This document shows positions 17,719-26,482 of a stretch of DNA of 56,940 nucleotides, one piece after another. Numbering within the stretch: the first letter of the stretch is position 1; each line of letters starts with the position of its first letter. The notes under the pieces are model-generated. The model had not been told where the DNA came from and made no database searches. It saw nothing but the letters and a program-made list of their open reading frames with translations. Both the position numbers and the translations under genes were made by a program. The stretch comes from JBPRGG01 sp051418075 (GTDB lineage Bacteria; Bacteroidota; Bacteroidia; Cytophagales; Cyclobacteriaceae), in contig JBPRGG010000164.1 of the NCBI GenBank assembly GCA_051418075.1, positions 1 to 56,940 of the forward strand, written 5' to 3'.

Positions 17719-19155
17719 TTGATGGCCATTCAAACGTATAAAGCGCAGGATAAATGGTTACATCTGTTATTGCCGGCCCTGGCCATGATGTTAGCCTGGG
17801 GGTTTCGGGGGCATATTGGTGGTGGTCCATTTGGTGCCATGATACCGGGTGCTATGCTGGCATTGAGTCTGAGCTTACTATTAAGCTTACCTGCTTCAGC
17901 CTCTTCAGTAGTGCTTGTTTTTGGTGTATTTGGTATAGGTATGGGCGGTGAAATGACCTATGGACAAACTCTTGGCTTTTTAAGAGATCCTGATACCCTT
18001 TGGTGGGGAAGCCTGGCAACCACCCTCAAAGGATCAGTTTGGGGATTATTGGGAGGGGTCATTATTTCCCTGGGATTTGTATTTAAACGACTGCCGGCAA
18101 AAAAAATATTGATCGGGTTTGTAATCATGATGGCAGGCATGTTGGCTGGTTTTAAATTGATCAATGAACCCATGATCCTATATTTTTCTGATCCTGAGAA
18201 TCCCAGATCAGAATCCTGGGCCGCTTTATTGTTTGGTGCTATAGCCTTGTTGGGTTATTTAAAGTTCATTTCAGGTAAGGAAGTATTTAAGATCATTTCC
18301 CGGTTTGCCTTGTTTGGATGGATAGGAGGGGCACTGGGATTCGGCCTGGGGAGTTTGTGGATTGCCCTGGGAAGTCAATTGCCGGATGTCATTTTTTCAA
18401 GCTGGTGGAAAGCTATGGAATTTAGCTTTGGCTTTTTATTGGGCGGTTTTCTGGCTTATGCCAGCTGGCTTGATCGCGATCAGATAAAGGCCATGGTGGC
18501 TCAGGACTGGAAAGATACAACCTTCAGGTTTATGCCACTGGGACATGAGTTGATTGGCATTATGATCTTAAGTCTTTTTATTTACCTGATATTACCCTAC
18601 AGCCTGGAAACCTTTTCAGCCAGCCTTGATAATGCCGGATTTTTATCAACTGCCGTACAATCTTTCCTCAGGATTCTGATGAATTATGCCTTTTATGGAT
18701 TCCTTTTGGTAGTGGCCCTGATTTATTTCCCCAAAATAGCCTGGCAGGCAGGGATCACTTTAACTTTTGCCCATGCTGCCTTAGACCAGGTGATGGATCA
18801 TCTTACCCAAATTTCTTTTTTTTCACAGCTCTTTCTTATCATGACCGGAACCTTTATGGTGGCCTTGCTAACTGCCATCTATTCCCGTCGACCAAATGCC
18901 ATACGCAACTTATTTTTGCTGCTGATCTGGTCTTGCCTGGCCATATCCATGATAAAGATCTTTTTCCATAGCGGCAACACGGAATTAAGTCAATTATCCT
19001 GGGAGAAAATGATTATTGGTCGCTTCTTTGTGGACCTGTTTTTTCTGCTATCATCCGTTATTATCTCCTGGTTATTGATAAGGAAAATTGATGGCCAACC
19101 TAAAAATAAATTTGAACCATTGTCAAAATCAGATTCATTCCAGATTGGGTCCTGA
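17719..19155 (+). CDS. Polytopic membrane protein of unknown function
   Basis: This 478-residue protein is almost entirely hydrophobic, with about 11-13 predicted membrane segments and no signal peptide. A conserved-looking N-terminal glycine-rich stretch (WGFRGHIGGGPFGAMIPGA) and GIGMGGEMTYGQTLGF suggest a transport or channel core. I recall similar proteins beside sulfatase or glycan genes in Planctomycetes and Bacteroidota, but cannot name a family. It is divergent from the 742-residue lipoprotein across 132 bp, so the two may share control. The C terminus is polar (KNKFEPLSKSDSFQIGS). A sugar or sugar-acid permease is one possibility. Confidence 0.8.
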   Translation: MMAIQTYKAQDKWLHLLLPALAMMLAWGFRGHIGGGPFGAMIPGAMLALSLSLLLSLPASASSVVLVFGVFGIGMGGEMTYGQTLGFLRDPDTLWWGSLATTLKGSVWGLLGGVIISLGFVFKRLPAKKILIGFVIMMAGMLAGFKLINEPMILYFSDPENPRSESWAALLFGAIALLGYLKFISGKEVFKIISRFALFGWIGGALGFGLGSLWIALGSQLPDVIFSSWWKAMEFSFGFLLGGFLAYASWLDRDQIKAMVAQDWKDTTFRFMPLGHELIGIMILSLFIYLILPYSLETFSASLDNAGFLSTAVQSFLRILMNYAFYGFLLVVALIYFPKIAWQAGITLTFAHAALDQVMDHLTQISFFSQLFLIMTGTFMVALLTAIYSRRPNAIRNLFLLLIWSCLAISMIKIFFHSGNTELSQLSWEKMIIGRFFVDLFFLLSSVIISWLLIRKIDGQPKNKFEPLSKSDSFQIGS

Positions 19156-19767
19156 AGTTTTAGATCAGATGACAGCCTACAGCCCACAGCCGAGATGATT
19201 TACCTCTTATAAAGGATGAAAACCTAAAGAGTAGTGATTTATTTAATTTCATTAGCCCCGCATCGTTGAAAACCCGTAATAAAAACCGGATTAAATCCTA
19301 TTTGTATTTTAATGGGATTGATGTAAGTCAATTTGATGGCAGTAAACATTGGTCCAATAAATTTTTATAGCAACTTGAAGAAGTCCAATTTGCCCGGGAG
19401 AGCGGCAAACTGGTTTTAACAGGATTTATAGATCATCAACGATATTTACGCCAGGAAGTACTGAAGTTTACTAAAGAAAAAAGAAAGTTATCACAACAAG
19501 AAAATATTGTAAAAATGTCTGATTATTAAAAACCATCCCTGGTGTTGGATTAATAACTGCAATGATATTTTTAATTGAAATAGGAGATGTTCTAGTTTAG
19601 AGATGTTAACCATTATTGTTCATATATTGGTTTTGTGCCATCCACTAAATCATCTGGTGAAAAAGTTAGAACTGGAAATAAAAATCAAAGATGAAAATTT
19701 CCATTCGAGGACCTAAGCCTGAAACATGACCTTTACAACTGCTCGATTTTCCATCAAACATCATCAG
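19156..19767. other. 612-bp gap holding a decayed IS110 transposase
   Basis: The only recognisable content is the IS110-family transposase remnant at 19255-19690. No terminal repeats or target duplications are evident. The flanking sequence (19156-19250) shows nothing. Confidence 0.7.
19255..19690 (+). pseudogene. IS110-family transposase remnant, multiply disrupted
   Basis: Three reading frames must be joined to recover the transposase. The first (from 19269) gives KTRNKNRIKSYLYFNGID, passes an in-frame TAG at 19368, then reads QLEEVQFARESGKLVL and onward to a TAA at 19527. The second (from 19526) gives KTIPGVGLITAMIFLIEIGD up to a TAG at 19598. The third (from 19617) gives CSYIGFVPSTKSSGEKVRTG. 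These match the C-terminal half of IS110/IS116/IS902 transposases (the Transposase_20 region). The N-terminal catalytic half is missing. It is inactive and is a marker of past insertion between the lipoprotein block and the GH106 operon. Confidence 0.88.
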
Positions 19768-21195
19768 TCAGCACACTTTCACCACCTTCATTTCCCACAG
19801 CTTACCCAACTTTTCTAAAGTATTGGTCACATCCCCAATTCCTACTGCACAGTGATGTGCCGGACCATAGCTATTCCAGGCTTCTACAAAGTTCCTTGCC
19901 CCCAGGCTGAACCGGTACCGGCTGTTGGTATTACCTATTTCCAGAATGGGTCCTGGCACAGATTCTCCGGCGGCAGTGAGCAGCATCAGTTTTCCATCGG
20001 CTTGTTGCACCACCGAAAGCAATGTCACCGGCCCATGCTTGACTGACATTTCTACTGAAAGGCCCTGGCCCACCTTGCCATGATACACTTTCAGGGGCTT
20101 TACCTTCACCTTACCCTGTGCAATTTTTACATGTCCCGGCCCATCATGCCCCATCAACACTACATCCTTCTGATAGTCCATGGCATAATATTCTGTAAAG
20201 GAGCCCCCCACTCCAAGACTATCCAGAATTTTCATGGCCTGCACATTTTTCACCTCATATTCTCCCGCTACCGGAATACCCCGGGCAGTGAGGATAGAAT
20301 TTCCCAGGATGATGCTGGCCACCGTTTTTTCGTTGTCAGTACCAGAACCTTTGTAGTAATAGGCCAGCGATCCCAATTGATGTTTTTCTACCAATTTATC
20401 CAAGGCCAGAGAAGTGCGGGCAGCATCCTGCAGGTCTGATTCTGCACAATCCGGCTGCACCTCAAATATTTCCCGGAAGTAATGTAACCGTTCAATAACG
20501 GCCTTTTCCCCAATTTCCATACGCAAACTGGTTAATTCATCCACTTCCAATAGTTCAATGTGGCCACCAAACTGAACCAGGTGCTGGGTAAGGTCGCTGT
20601 AAATATCCAACATACCACTGTAATAATGCCCCATCAATCCCAGCCGATTGTGAAACAAGGTATGCTTTATTTTGGCTGCAGCTATCCATTCCTTGATTTC
20701 GCGGCGGACCGAACCATTTTCATCTTTCAGCACCCCGGTCACCTGGTGGAAAGCTATACCAGCCCGGCCAAATACACTGGCCATTTCAGGTACGGGGCAG
20801 GGTGAACAATGGGACAGCCATTCGCCTGTCATTTGGGTGCGATCCTGAAGGGCATTGAAACGGGTATAGTTAATAGCCTGCTCTGGTGACAGGTTGAGAA
20901 TGATCACCGGGACACCGGCCCGACTCACAACCGGCAGTACAGTAGAGGACAAAGCATAAGTGGTAACATGTAAAAATATCAGGTCAACATCCTGACAGCG
21001 GAATTGGTGGCCTGCCTGCAGGGCCTTTCCCGGGGTATCTATCAGACCCAGGTTCACCACTTCAACCCCTTGGGCAGCAATAAACTGTTCTACTGTCTGA
21101 AGGTATCCTTTCAGCCTGGTTTCCAAGCCCTCAAACTGGGGCCAGTAAGCATCCAATCCGATACCAAAAAGTCCGATTTTGAGTTGGTATGACAT
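19768..21195 (-). CDS. L-fucose/L-arabinose isomerase-family protein
   Basis: This 475-residue cytoplasmic protein resembles sugar isomerases that interconvert aldoses and ketoses with a divalent metal. The N-terminal half is Rossmann-like (KIGLFGIGLDAYWPQFEGL; VDLIFLHVTTYALSSTVLP). Candidate metal ligands in the C-terminal half are the Glu in GGSFTEYYAMDY, the His in LMGHDGPGH and the His pair in GPAHHCAVGIGD. The length fits AraA/FucI-like proteins (about 475-590). It is co-transcribed with the GH106-type gene (15 bp gap), so it probably processes a deoxy-sugar or pentose released by that enzyme. The exact sugar is not decided; rhamnose or fucose would fit the neighbours. Confidence 0.88.
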   Translation of the reverse strand: MSYQLKIGLFGIGLDAYWPQFEGLETRLKGYLQTVEQFIAAQGVEVVNLGLIDTPGKALQAGHQFRCQDVDLIFLHVTTYALSSTVLPVVSRAGVPVIILNLSPEQAINYTRFNALQDRTQMTGEWLSHCSPCPVPEMASVFGRAGIAFHQVTGVLKDENGSVRREIKEWIAAAKIKHTLFHNRLGLMGHYYSGMLDIYSDLTQHLVQFGGHIELLEVDELTSLRMEIGEKAVIERLHYFREIFEVQPDCAESDLQDAARTSLALDKLVEKHQLGSLAYYYKGSGTDNEKTVASIILGNSILTARGIPVAGEYEVKNVQAMKILDSLGVGGSFTEYYAMDYQKDVVLMGHDGPGHVKIAQGKVKVKPLKVYHGKVGQGLSVEMSVKHGPVTLLSVVQQADGKLMLLTAAGESVPGPILEIGNTNSRYRFSLGARNFVEAWNSYGPAHHCAVGIGDVTNTLEKLGKLWEMKVVKVC

Positions 21196-21210
21196 GAATA
21201 ATCATTTTCT

Positions 21211-24200
21211 TTAATTCAGGCCTTCGGCTACTGAACCATCAGCCCGGTTCTGTAAAATATCAAAGTCATGGAATAAACCATAATCCAACATGTCATAAGC
21301 ACTACCTGCAGGCATTTGGTCGGGACCGAAAAACCAACTCCAGGGCGTAACGATACCCCTGCGATTAACATTGTGATGCGGACCCAGCTGATTTTTCAGG
21401 GAACCCACCACTTCCACTGTAACAGATTGACTACCTGTCTGTAAATGATCAGTCAAATTAAATTCAAAAGGAGGCCAGCCAATGATCCCCACTTGTTGAT
21501 CGTTTACCAGCACCCTGGCTACCGTACCGTGCCAATGGTTAAGCTTGATTTTGTACTGTGTATCGGTCTCCACTTCCAGGTTTTTCCGGTACTGCATACT
21601 TTGACTGTAAAAAGGCCATCCTTGATCTTTCCAGGATCCGATTTCCAATTCAGTGGGTGGATTAAGCAGGAATCCGGCAGCTTTAGACTGCAAATTAAAA
21701 TCACCCAGCAGGTAAACAGGCTCAATTTCTGCATGAATATGCATGGGACTGATGGAAAGGGTCAACTGGTTAGGACCTGGTTCAACAAGGTCAGTTATAT
21801 CAAAAACATCCCAGGAATGATCCAGCCATTGCTTATCCGGAACTGGTTGAATCGCTTCTCCATTAACCGATACCTGATAGATTTCCGACCATTCCACTAC
21901 CGCATGCAGTTGCTCCGGTTGAAAATTCGGAGCTATTTCAAAATGATAGGTTGCAGTAAATCCACTGTTGATACCAAATTTTTCACCCATATCAACGATG
22001 TTGGTTTTATATTGAACCGCTACCGCCCAGGGATTATATCCGCTGCGTCCATATTGTTCCAGCCCATTGAGTTTGTAAGCCGAATCAGCTGCCATAGAGA
22101 AGTATATATTGTTAAATGTACTTCCCTGCACTTCCAGATCCAGGTAGTCAATAGTCAAACTATTGAGTGCAGTAGGTTTCACCTGGCTGGTTTCGGTAGT
22201 AACCACCTGCCAGCTTTCCCTATTTGCCGGAATATCTTTGGCTTCTGAGTTACCCTCTTCCGCTGCTATGAAAAACAATTTGCTTCCTGAAGCCGGTAAA
22301 TCAAATTTAATGTTGACCTTGCCATTTTCAATCCTGGTGAAATGATCTTTTATTTCCCCAGTCAATGGATCAAGCGCTTTCACTGATTTTCCGCTAATTG
22401 CAAATTGAATGGTTTCGCTCTCTTCCCTATTAAAATTAGACCAGAATACCAGCTGACCGTCTTCCAGTTGCCGTCGCATGTGAAAAACTTTACCATTTAT
22501 ATTAAGAGGGTTATCTACCTGAAAATCAACTTCCTCCAAAGCAATTAATACCTCCGGCTGATCAAGAGAAGAAATTTCCACCCAATTTTCACTGGATCCG
22601 GCCAGAATTGCCATGTCTTCAGTGGCTACCCCATTCAGGAAAGTGGGCACTGAAAAGCTAAAAACCTTGCCTCCGTTTTTCACATATTGTTGCAAAAGCC
22701 TCCAGGTGGTATCATCAATATTTTCAAAATACGGCGGCAAAATCAGGTAATCGTAAGCACGTTCACCAACAATGAACTGTGACCCATTTACGCTGCCGTG
22801 ATCCTTGATAATATTTTCCGCGCCCAGGTCGTATTCCAGCTGACGCTTTTCCATACCATCCACCAATTGACGAAAACCTTCTTCAATTTCATCCATTTTG
22901 GTTTGGGCTGCGGTGGGTGAGTAGTACATCCAGGCGGTAGTAGTGGGCTCCAGGATCAGGGTGTTATTGATTTGCTGTCCCCGGCTGAGCGCCAGAGAAA
23001 GCCGGGCAAAGTATTTGGCTAATATGCCATAGTCTTCCCAATAAGGAGCATGGGTTAAAAAGGACTGGGGGAAATCGCCTTTGCGCCGGCCTTTCAGGGT
23101 CATATAGCTCAGGTGCTGATTCAGGAAGTTCACACCCAAAGTGTACTCCCAATCTCCCAGCCTTTTCATATCCTGAAAAGTAAGTTCCCAACCGGCACCT
23201 CCATAGGTTTCGGATAATGTCCTTTCACGTCCTAGTTGATTGGCTACTGAACTTAGCTCTTTCACCGCCCTTACATTGCCAAACTGATCAGGTCGCAAAT
23301 CGAAGGTATTGAAAAGCATATCTATACCTGGTATCTGATGCCAGGCGTACATGGCCATGTTGTCGCCACCGTGGTGGGGACTAGGCCAGCCGTGTTCCCA
23401 GTAGTGACCGGTCCATTTCAGGTTTTTGCTTTCCGTGTATTCATACCAGGGTTTGGACCAGCGATCAATGAAAAGTTCAAGCAATAAGCGGTAATAATGA
23501 TAGCGTACTTTTTTATAATCCCCAACTTTGGCAAAAAGTGCAGGCAAGTGCATTTTCAGATCATAGCCCCATCGTTTTTCAAATTCCGGAAAAAGCACCG
23601 GGCTAAATTTCACTCCTTTTTCCGGCCCCCGGGGTGAAATGTTGGGTTCATCAGTAAAAACACCAGGTATGGATGTACCAAATGCTTTTCCCATGACTTC
23701 TTCATATCCGGCCATGGTCACTTCTATGAATTTTTCTGTAACCCCTGGAATCAGTAAGTCCACATAAGAAAAGCCCCCGTACCACCCGCTCATTTTTTCA
23801 TTCAATACTTCAAAAGCAAAATATTGATCAGTAACTGTGGCAGGTAATTCTTCTATTTTTTCAAAAGCGTTACCAGATTGTCTGAGTACAATGAGGTAGT
23901 CCTGCATTCTATCCGGTTTAATTTCCTTACCTCTGCGTATCCCGATGGAACTGCCCTCGGTATAGGATTCCGGCATTTCGGCCTGTACATGTCCCCCTCC
24001 GAAACCGCTGGGAAATGAATTTTCATCATAGATCCAGATATTCATGCCCAATTCCTTACCTTTTTCCAGGGTATAGCGGGAAAGCTCAAACCATTCCTCC
24101 GACAGGTATTCGCTGATCAGGCCCGGGCGGGGGTGAATGAACACCTGCAGAATATTTTGTTTTTGAAAGGCCTCTAACTGGGTATCAATTTTTTCTTTGG

Positions 24201-24381
24201 TTACTACATCATTCCAAACCCATAAAGGCCCGGTACTGTAGGCTTTATCAGGATCATGAAAATGTTCCTGTAAATAGGTAAAGGAATGTTTGGGCCTTAC
24301 ACTATTTTCAATTTGTTGAGGCTGGCATTGCCAAAGGATTGTTATCACTGTCAATGCCAAAAAATAATTAAGTTTTTTCAT
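21211..24381 (-). CDS. GH106-type glycoside hydrolase (alpha-L-rhamnosidase-like), exported
   Basis: This 1056-residue secreted enzyme has a signal peptide with a possible, atypical lipobox (LWQC, Cys19). The N-terminal barrel shows the typical GH106-like start PLWVWNDVVTKEKIDTQL, then IHPRPGLISEYLSEEWFEL, and GMNIWIYDENSFPSGFGGG, followed by FTDEPNISPRG and WTGHYWEHGWPSPHHGGD. Beta-sandwich domains follow, including a C-terminal carbohydrate-binding-like fold (about 900-1030). Characterised GH106 members remove alpha-L-rhamnose. I could not assign catalytic glutamates with confidence. It begins a two-gene operon with the isomerase, opposite an AraC regulator; rhamnose release followed by isomerisation is the simplest reading. 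Confidence 0.85.
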   Translation of the reverse strand: MKKLNYFLALTVITILWQCQPQQIENSVRPKHSFTYLQEHFHDPDKAYSTGPLWVWNDVVTKEKIDTQLEAFQKQNILQVFIHPRPGLISEYLSEEWFELSRYTLEKGKELGMNIWIYDENSFPSGFGGGHVQAEMPESYTEGSSIGIRRGKEIKPDRMQDYLIVLRQSGNAFEKIEELPATVTDQYFAFEVLNEKMSGWYGGFSYVDLLIPGVTEKFIEVTMAGYEEVMGKAFGTSIPGVFTDEPNISPRGPEKGVKFSPVLFPEFEKRWGYDLKMHLPALFAKVGDYKKVRYHYYRLLLELFIDRWSKPWYEYTESKNLKWTGHYWEHGWPSPHHGGDNMAMYAWHQIPGIDMLFNTFDLRPDQFGNVRAVKELSSVANQLGRERTLSETYGGAGWELTFQDMKRLGDWEYTLGVNFLNQHLSYMTLKGRRKGDFPQSFLTHAPYWEDYGILAKYFARLSLALSRGQQINNTLILEPTTTAWMYYSPTAAQTKMDEIEEGFRQLVDGMEKRQLEYDLGAENIIKDHGSVNGSQFIVGERAYDYLILPPYFENIDDTTWRLLQQYVKNGGKVFSFSVPTFLNGVATEDMAILAGSSENWVEISSLDQPEVLIALEEVDFQVDNPLNINGKVFHMRRQLEDGQLVFWSNFNREESETIQFAISGKSVKALDPLTGEIKDHFTRIENGKVNIKFDLPASGSKLFFIAAEEGNSEAKDIPANRESWQVVTTETSQVKPTALNSLTIDYLDLEVQGSTFNNIYFSMAADSAYKLNGLEQYGRSGYNPWAVAVQYKTNIVDMGEKFGINSGFTATYHFEIAPNFQPEQLHAVVEWSEIYQVSVNGEAIQPVPDKQWLDHSWDVFDITDLVEPGPNQLTLSISPMHIHAEIEPVYLLGDFNLQSKAAGFLLNPPTELEIGSWKDQGWPFYSQSMQYRKNLEVETDTQYKIKLNHWHGTVARVLVNDQQVGIIGWPPFEFNLTDHLQTGSQSVTVEVVGSLKNQLGPHHNVNRRGIVTPWSWFFGPDQMPAGSAYDMLDYGLFHDFDILQNRADGSVAEGLN

Positions 24382-24533
24382 AATATTCGGTTCAATATTG
24401 AAATTCTTCTTTAATTGCTCAGCTAATTTATCATGCTGAACAGCCTTTTATTTTTTTACAACTTGCTATAATCCTTTTGCAGCTCTGCCACCATCTTTGC
24501 AATATTTTCTGCTACTTTAAAATTCTAAGCACC

Positions 24534-24555
24534 CGGAGATTCAACAAAATCTCCG
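24534..24555. promoter_or_regulatory. Inverted repeat between the GH106 operon and araC-type gene
   Basis: CGGAGATT-CAACAA-AATCTCCG is a perfect 8-bp inverted repeat with a 6-bp spacer. It lies in the 259-bp divergent region, about 153 bp from the GH106-type start and 86 bp from the regulator start. A dyad operator for the AraC-like protein is possible, although AraC proteins more often use direct repeats. Confidence 0.4.
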
Positions 24556-24640
24556 ACCTTCATTTTCTGACCTAAAAATAAAGCTTATTATTGCATAAAT
24601 AAATAAATTTATTGACCTTCGGATGTAGATTCTGACACTC

Positions 24641-25525
24641 ATGCAAAGAAAAATTTTCAGAGAGTATTCCTCCATCAACCAGCCGCAAAACCATTGGGGT
24701 ATACAGTTAAAAAACGCAGGCTACACTCAGGTATTGTCAGGAGAAAGCTATCCTGGTCAGGAGCATCCTAATGAATATTATTTTAGCTGGCAAAGAGGCC
24801 GGATATTACAGGAATACCAATTAATTCTGATCACACAGGGAAAGGGAGAATTTGAATCGGCTACAGCCAAAAGATGGAAAATAAAGCCTGGTTCTGTGAT
24901 ATTACTCTTTAAAAATGAGTGGCATCGCTACCGTCCTTACAAAGCGACCGGCTGGCAGGAATATTGGGTAGGCTTTGACGGTGACCTGGCAGAGTATATT
25001 TTTCAAAATTCAATGTTTAAGATTTCCCAACCTGTACTTTATATTGGTAACAATGAAATGATTACAAACCTGATGATTAAAATTTTTTCCCTGTTGGAGG
25101 CACAGCAACAGGGTAATGAAAAAATTGTTGCCAGTTATGTACCAGTAATGCTGGCAATGCTGGAAACCCTGATCCTACCTAAACCCGGAAAACTTGCCCA
25201 GGCAGAAAACATGGTAAAAAAATGCCAGATAAAAATCCTGGAAAATTTCGATAAGCCCATAGATATTAAGGAATTAGCCTGTGAAATGCAGGTAAGCTAC
25301 TCCTGGTTGCGACGTAGATTTAAACAATACATTGGACTGGCACCTAATCAATACCTGCTAAAGCTACGGCTACAAAAAGCCAGGGATTTGTTGGTTTTAA
25401 CCTCAAAGCCTGTCAAGACCATTTCCCTTGAATGTGGTTTTTTATCTCCTTATTATTTTTCCCGGTATTTTAAGGAAGATGGTGGTATATCGCCCAGTCA
25501 GTATCGGGAAAAAGTAAAGAATTAA
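24641..25525 (+). CDS. AraC-family transcriptional regulator
   Basis: This is a transcription factor of 294 residues with an N-terminal AraC-type cupin ligand domain (about 40-125, ending RYRPYKATGWQEYWVGFDG) and a C-terminal AraC/XylS double helix-turn-helix (about 190-292, KPIDIKELACEMQVSYSWLRRRF; SLECGFLSPYYFSRYFK). The layout is that of sugar-responsive activators. It is divergent from the GH106-isomerase operon, so it probably controls that operon in response to the released sugar. A terminator hairpin follows the stop. Confidence 0.95.
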   Translation: MQRKIFREYSSINQPQNHWGIQLKNAGYTQVLSGESYPGQEHPNEYYFSWQRGRILQEYQLILITQGKGEFESATAKRWKIKPGSVILLFKNEWHRYRPYKATGWQEYWVGFDGDLAEYIFQNSMFKISQPVLYIGNNEMITNLMIKIFSLLEAQQQGNEKIVASYVPVMLAMLETLILPKPGKLAQAENMVKKCQIKILENFDKPIDIKELACEMQVSYSWLRRRFKQYIGLAPNQYLLKLRLQKARDLLVLTSKPVKTISLECGFLSPYYFSRYFKEDGGISPSQYREKVKN

Positions 25526-25595
25526 TGAGGACTGCCTCATGGTCGGAGAAAAAACAATTAGATAATGTCGTTATTCTTTGACTGGCGAGCGAGAG

Positions 25596-25618
25596 ACGAC
25601 AAACTGTCGTTTTATAAT
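25596..25618 (+). terminator. Terminator after the AraC-type regulator
   Basis: ACGACA-AAC-TGTCGT (25596-25610) forms a 6-bp stem followed by TTTATAA. It lies about 70 bp past the regulator stop and points in its direction. Confidence 0.5.
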
Positions 25619-25712
25619 AAAATTGATGGTGAGCCAGGACAAAAGATGGGGAATGTAGTATGTCTTTCATATTGCAGTCAGCATACATAACTGGTGCTAT
25701 CCCTCCAAACTA

Positions 25713-26471
25713 TCACCTCAATCGTTCCAAAATCTCTTTGGCCTGATCCTGATATTCATTTGAATAACCAGCCAATTCCTCAAAAGCTTCTTGGGCGGCC
25801 TGAAGCTGTTCTGCTTTAACATAGGCCAAAGCCAGGTACCATTGGGATGGATTAGCTAAAAAACCTTCATTCCTTTGAGCTACCAACAATAAATTTTCTA
25901 CCGCCTCATCCACCTGGTCTGTTTCCAGATAGCTCAACCCCAGGTAAAAAAGATGCTCATTTCCCACTGTTCCTTCATTTTTCAATTTTTCAAATAAATC
26001 AATTGCTTGCTCAAAATCACCTGATTCATATAATTTAAAAGGGTCCTGATTGAATTCTTCAGCACTTTCTCCGGAACGCTCCAGGGGTGAAACCAGGTTT
26101 AAATAGGGACGATAGTATGTGGCAAATATCTCCTGATGCACCGGCTTTTGATTAAAGAGGAAAATCAATACAATACCTACCAACAAACTGGCAGCCAAAC
26201 CCATCCACCAATACATTTTTTTCCCTCTCCCCCCTAACCTCTGATCATCAGGCTGATCAGCCAGGTCTTTTTCTGCTTTTTGTAAACTTTGTTTAAGCTG
26301 ATGAGCAAAAAACTGATTGATCCCATGCATAGTTTCCTGGTGAAGCGTCACTGATTCAGCCAGAGATTTATCATTTTGCAGGGCTGCTTCAAATGTCTCT
26401 TTTTCTGACCGATCCATTTCCCCGTTAAGGTACCTTTCTATTTTATCAATCAGTTGATCATTATGGTCCAT
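25713..26471 (-). CDS. Membrane-anchored TPR protein, likely partner of the adjacent sigma factor
   Basis: This 252-residue protein has a cytoplasmic N terminus (about 1-85) with an anti-sigma-like helical start (DQLIDKIERYLNGEMDRSEKETFEAAL), one membrane helix (about 87-107), and a C-terminal TPR region (about 145-250, FKLYESGDFEQAIDLFEKLKNEG and later repeats). The gene starts 11 bp after the sigma gene stop on the same strand. An anti-sigma or sensor role is inferred from the ZAS-like start, the membrane span and the pairing; no zinc motif is seen. Confidence 0.85.
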   Translation of the reverse strand: MDHNDQLIDKIERYLNGEMDRSEKETFEAALQNDKSLAESVTLHQETMHGINQFFAHQLKQSLQKAEKDLADQPDDQRLGGRGKKMYWWMGLAASLLVGIVLIFLFNQKPVHQEIFATYYRPYLNLVSPLERSGESAEEFNQDPFKLYESGDFEQAIDLFEKLKNEGTVGNEHLFYLGLSYLETDQVDEAVENLLLVAQRNEGFLANPSQWYLALAYVKAEQLQAAQEAFEELAGYSNEYQDQAKEILERLR

Positions 26472-26482
26472 ATTATTGAGAT

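Noticed and set aside
19255..19690. Active IS110 element
   Set aside because: In-frame stops, two frameshifts and a missing catalytic half show it is dead.
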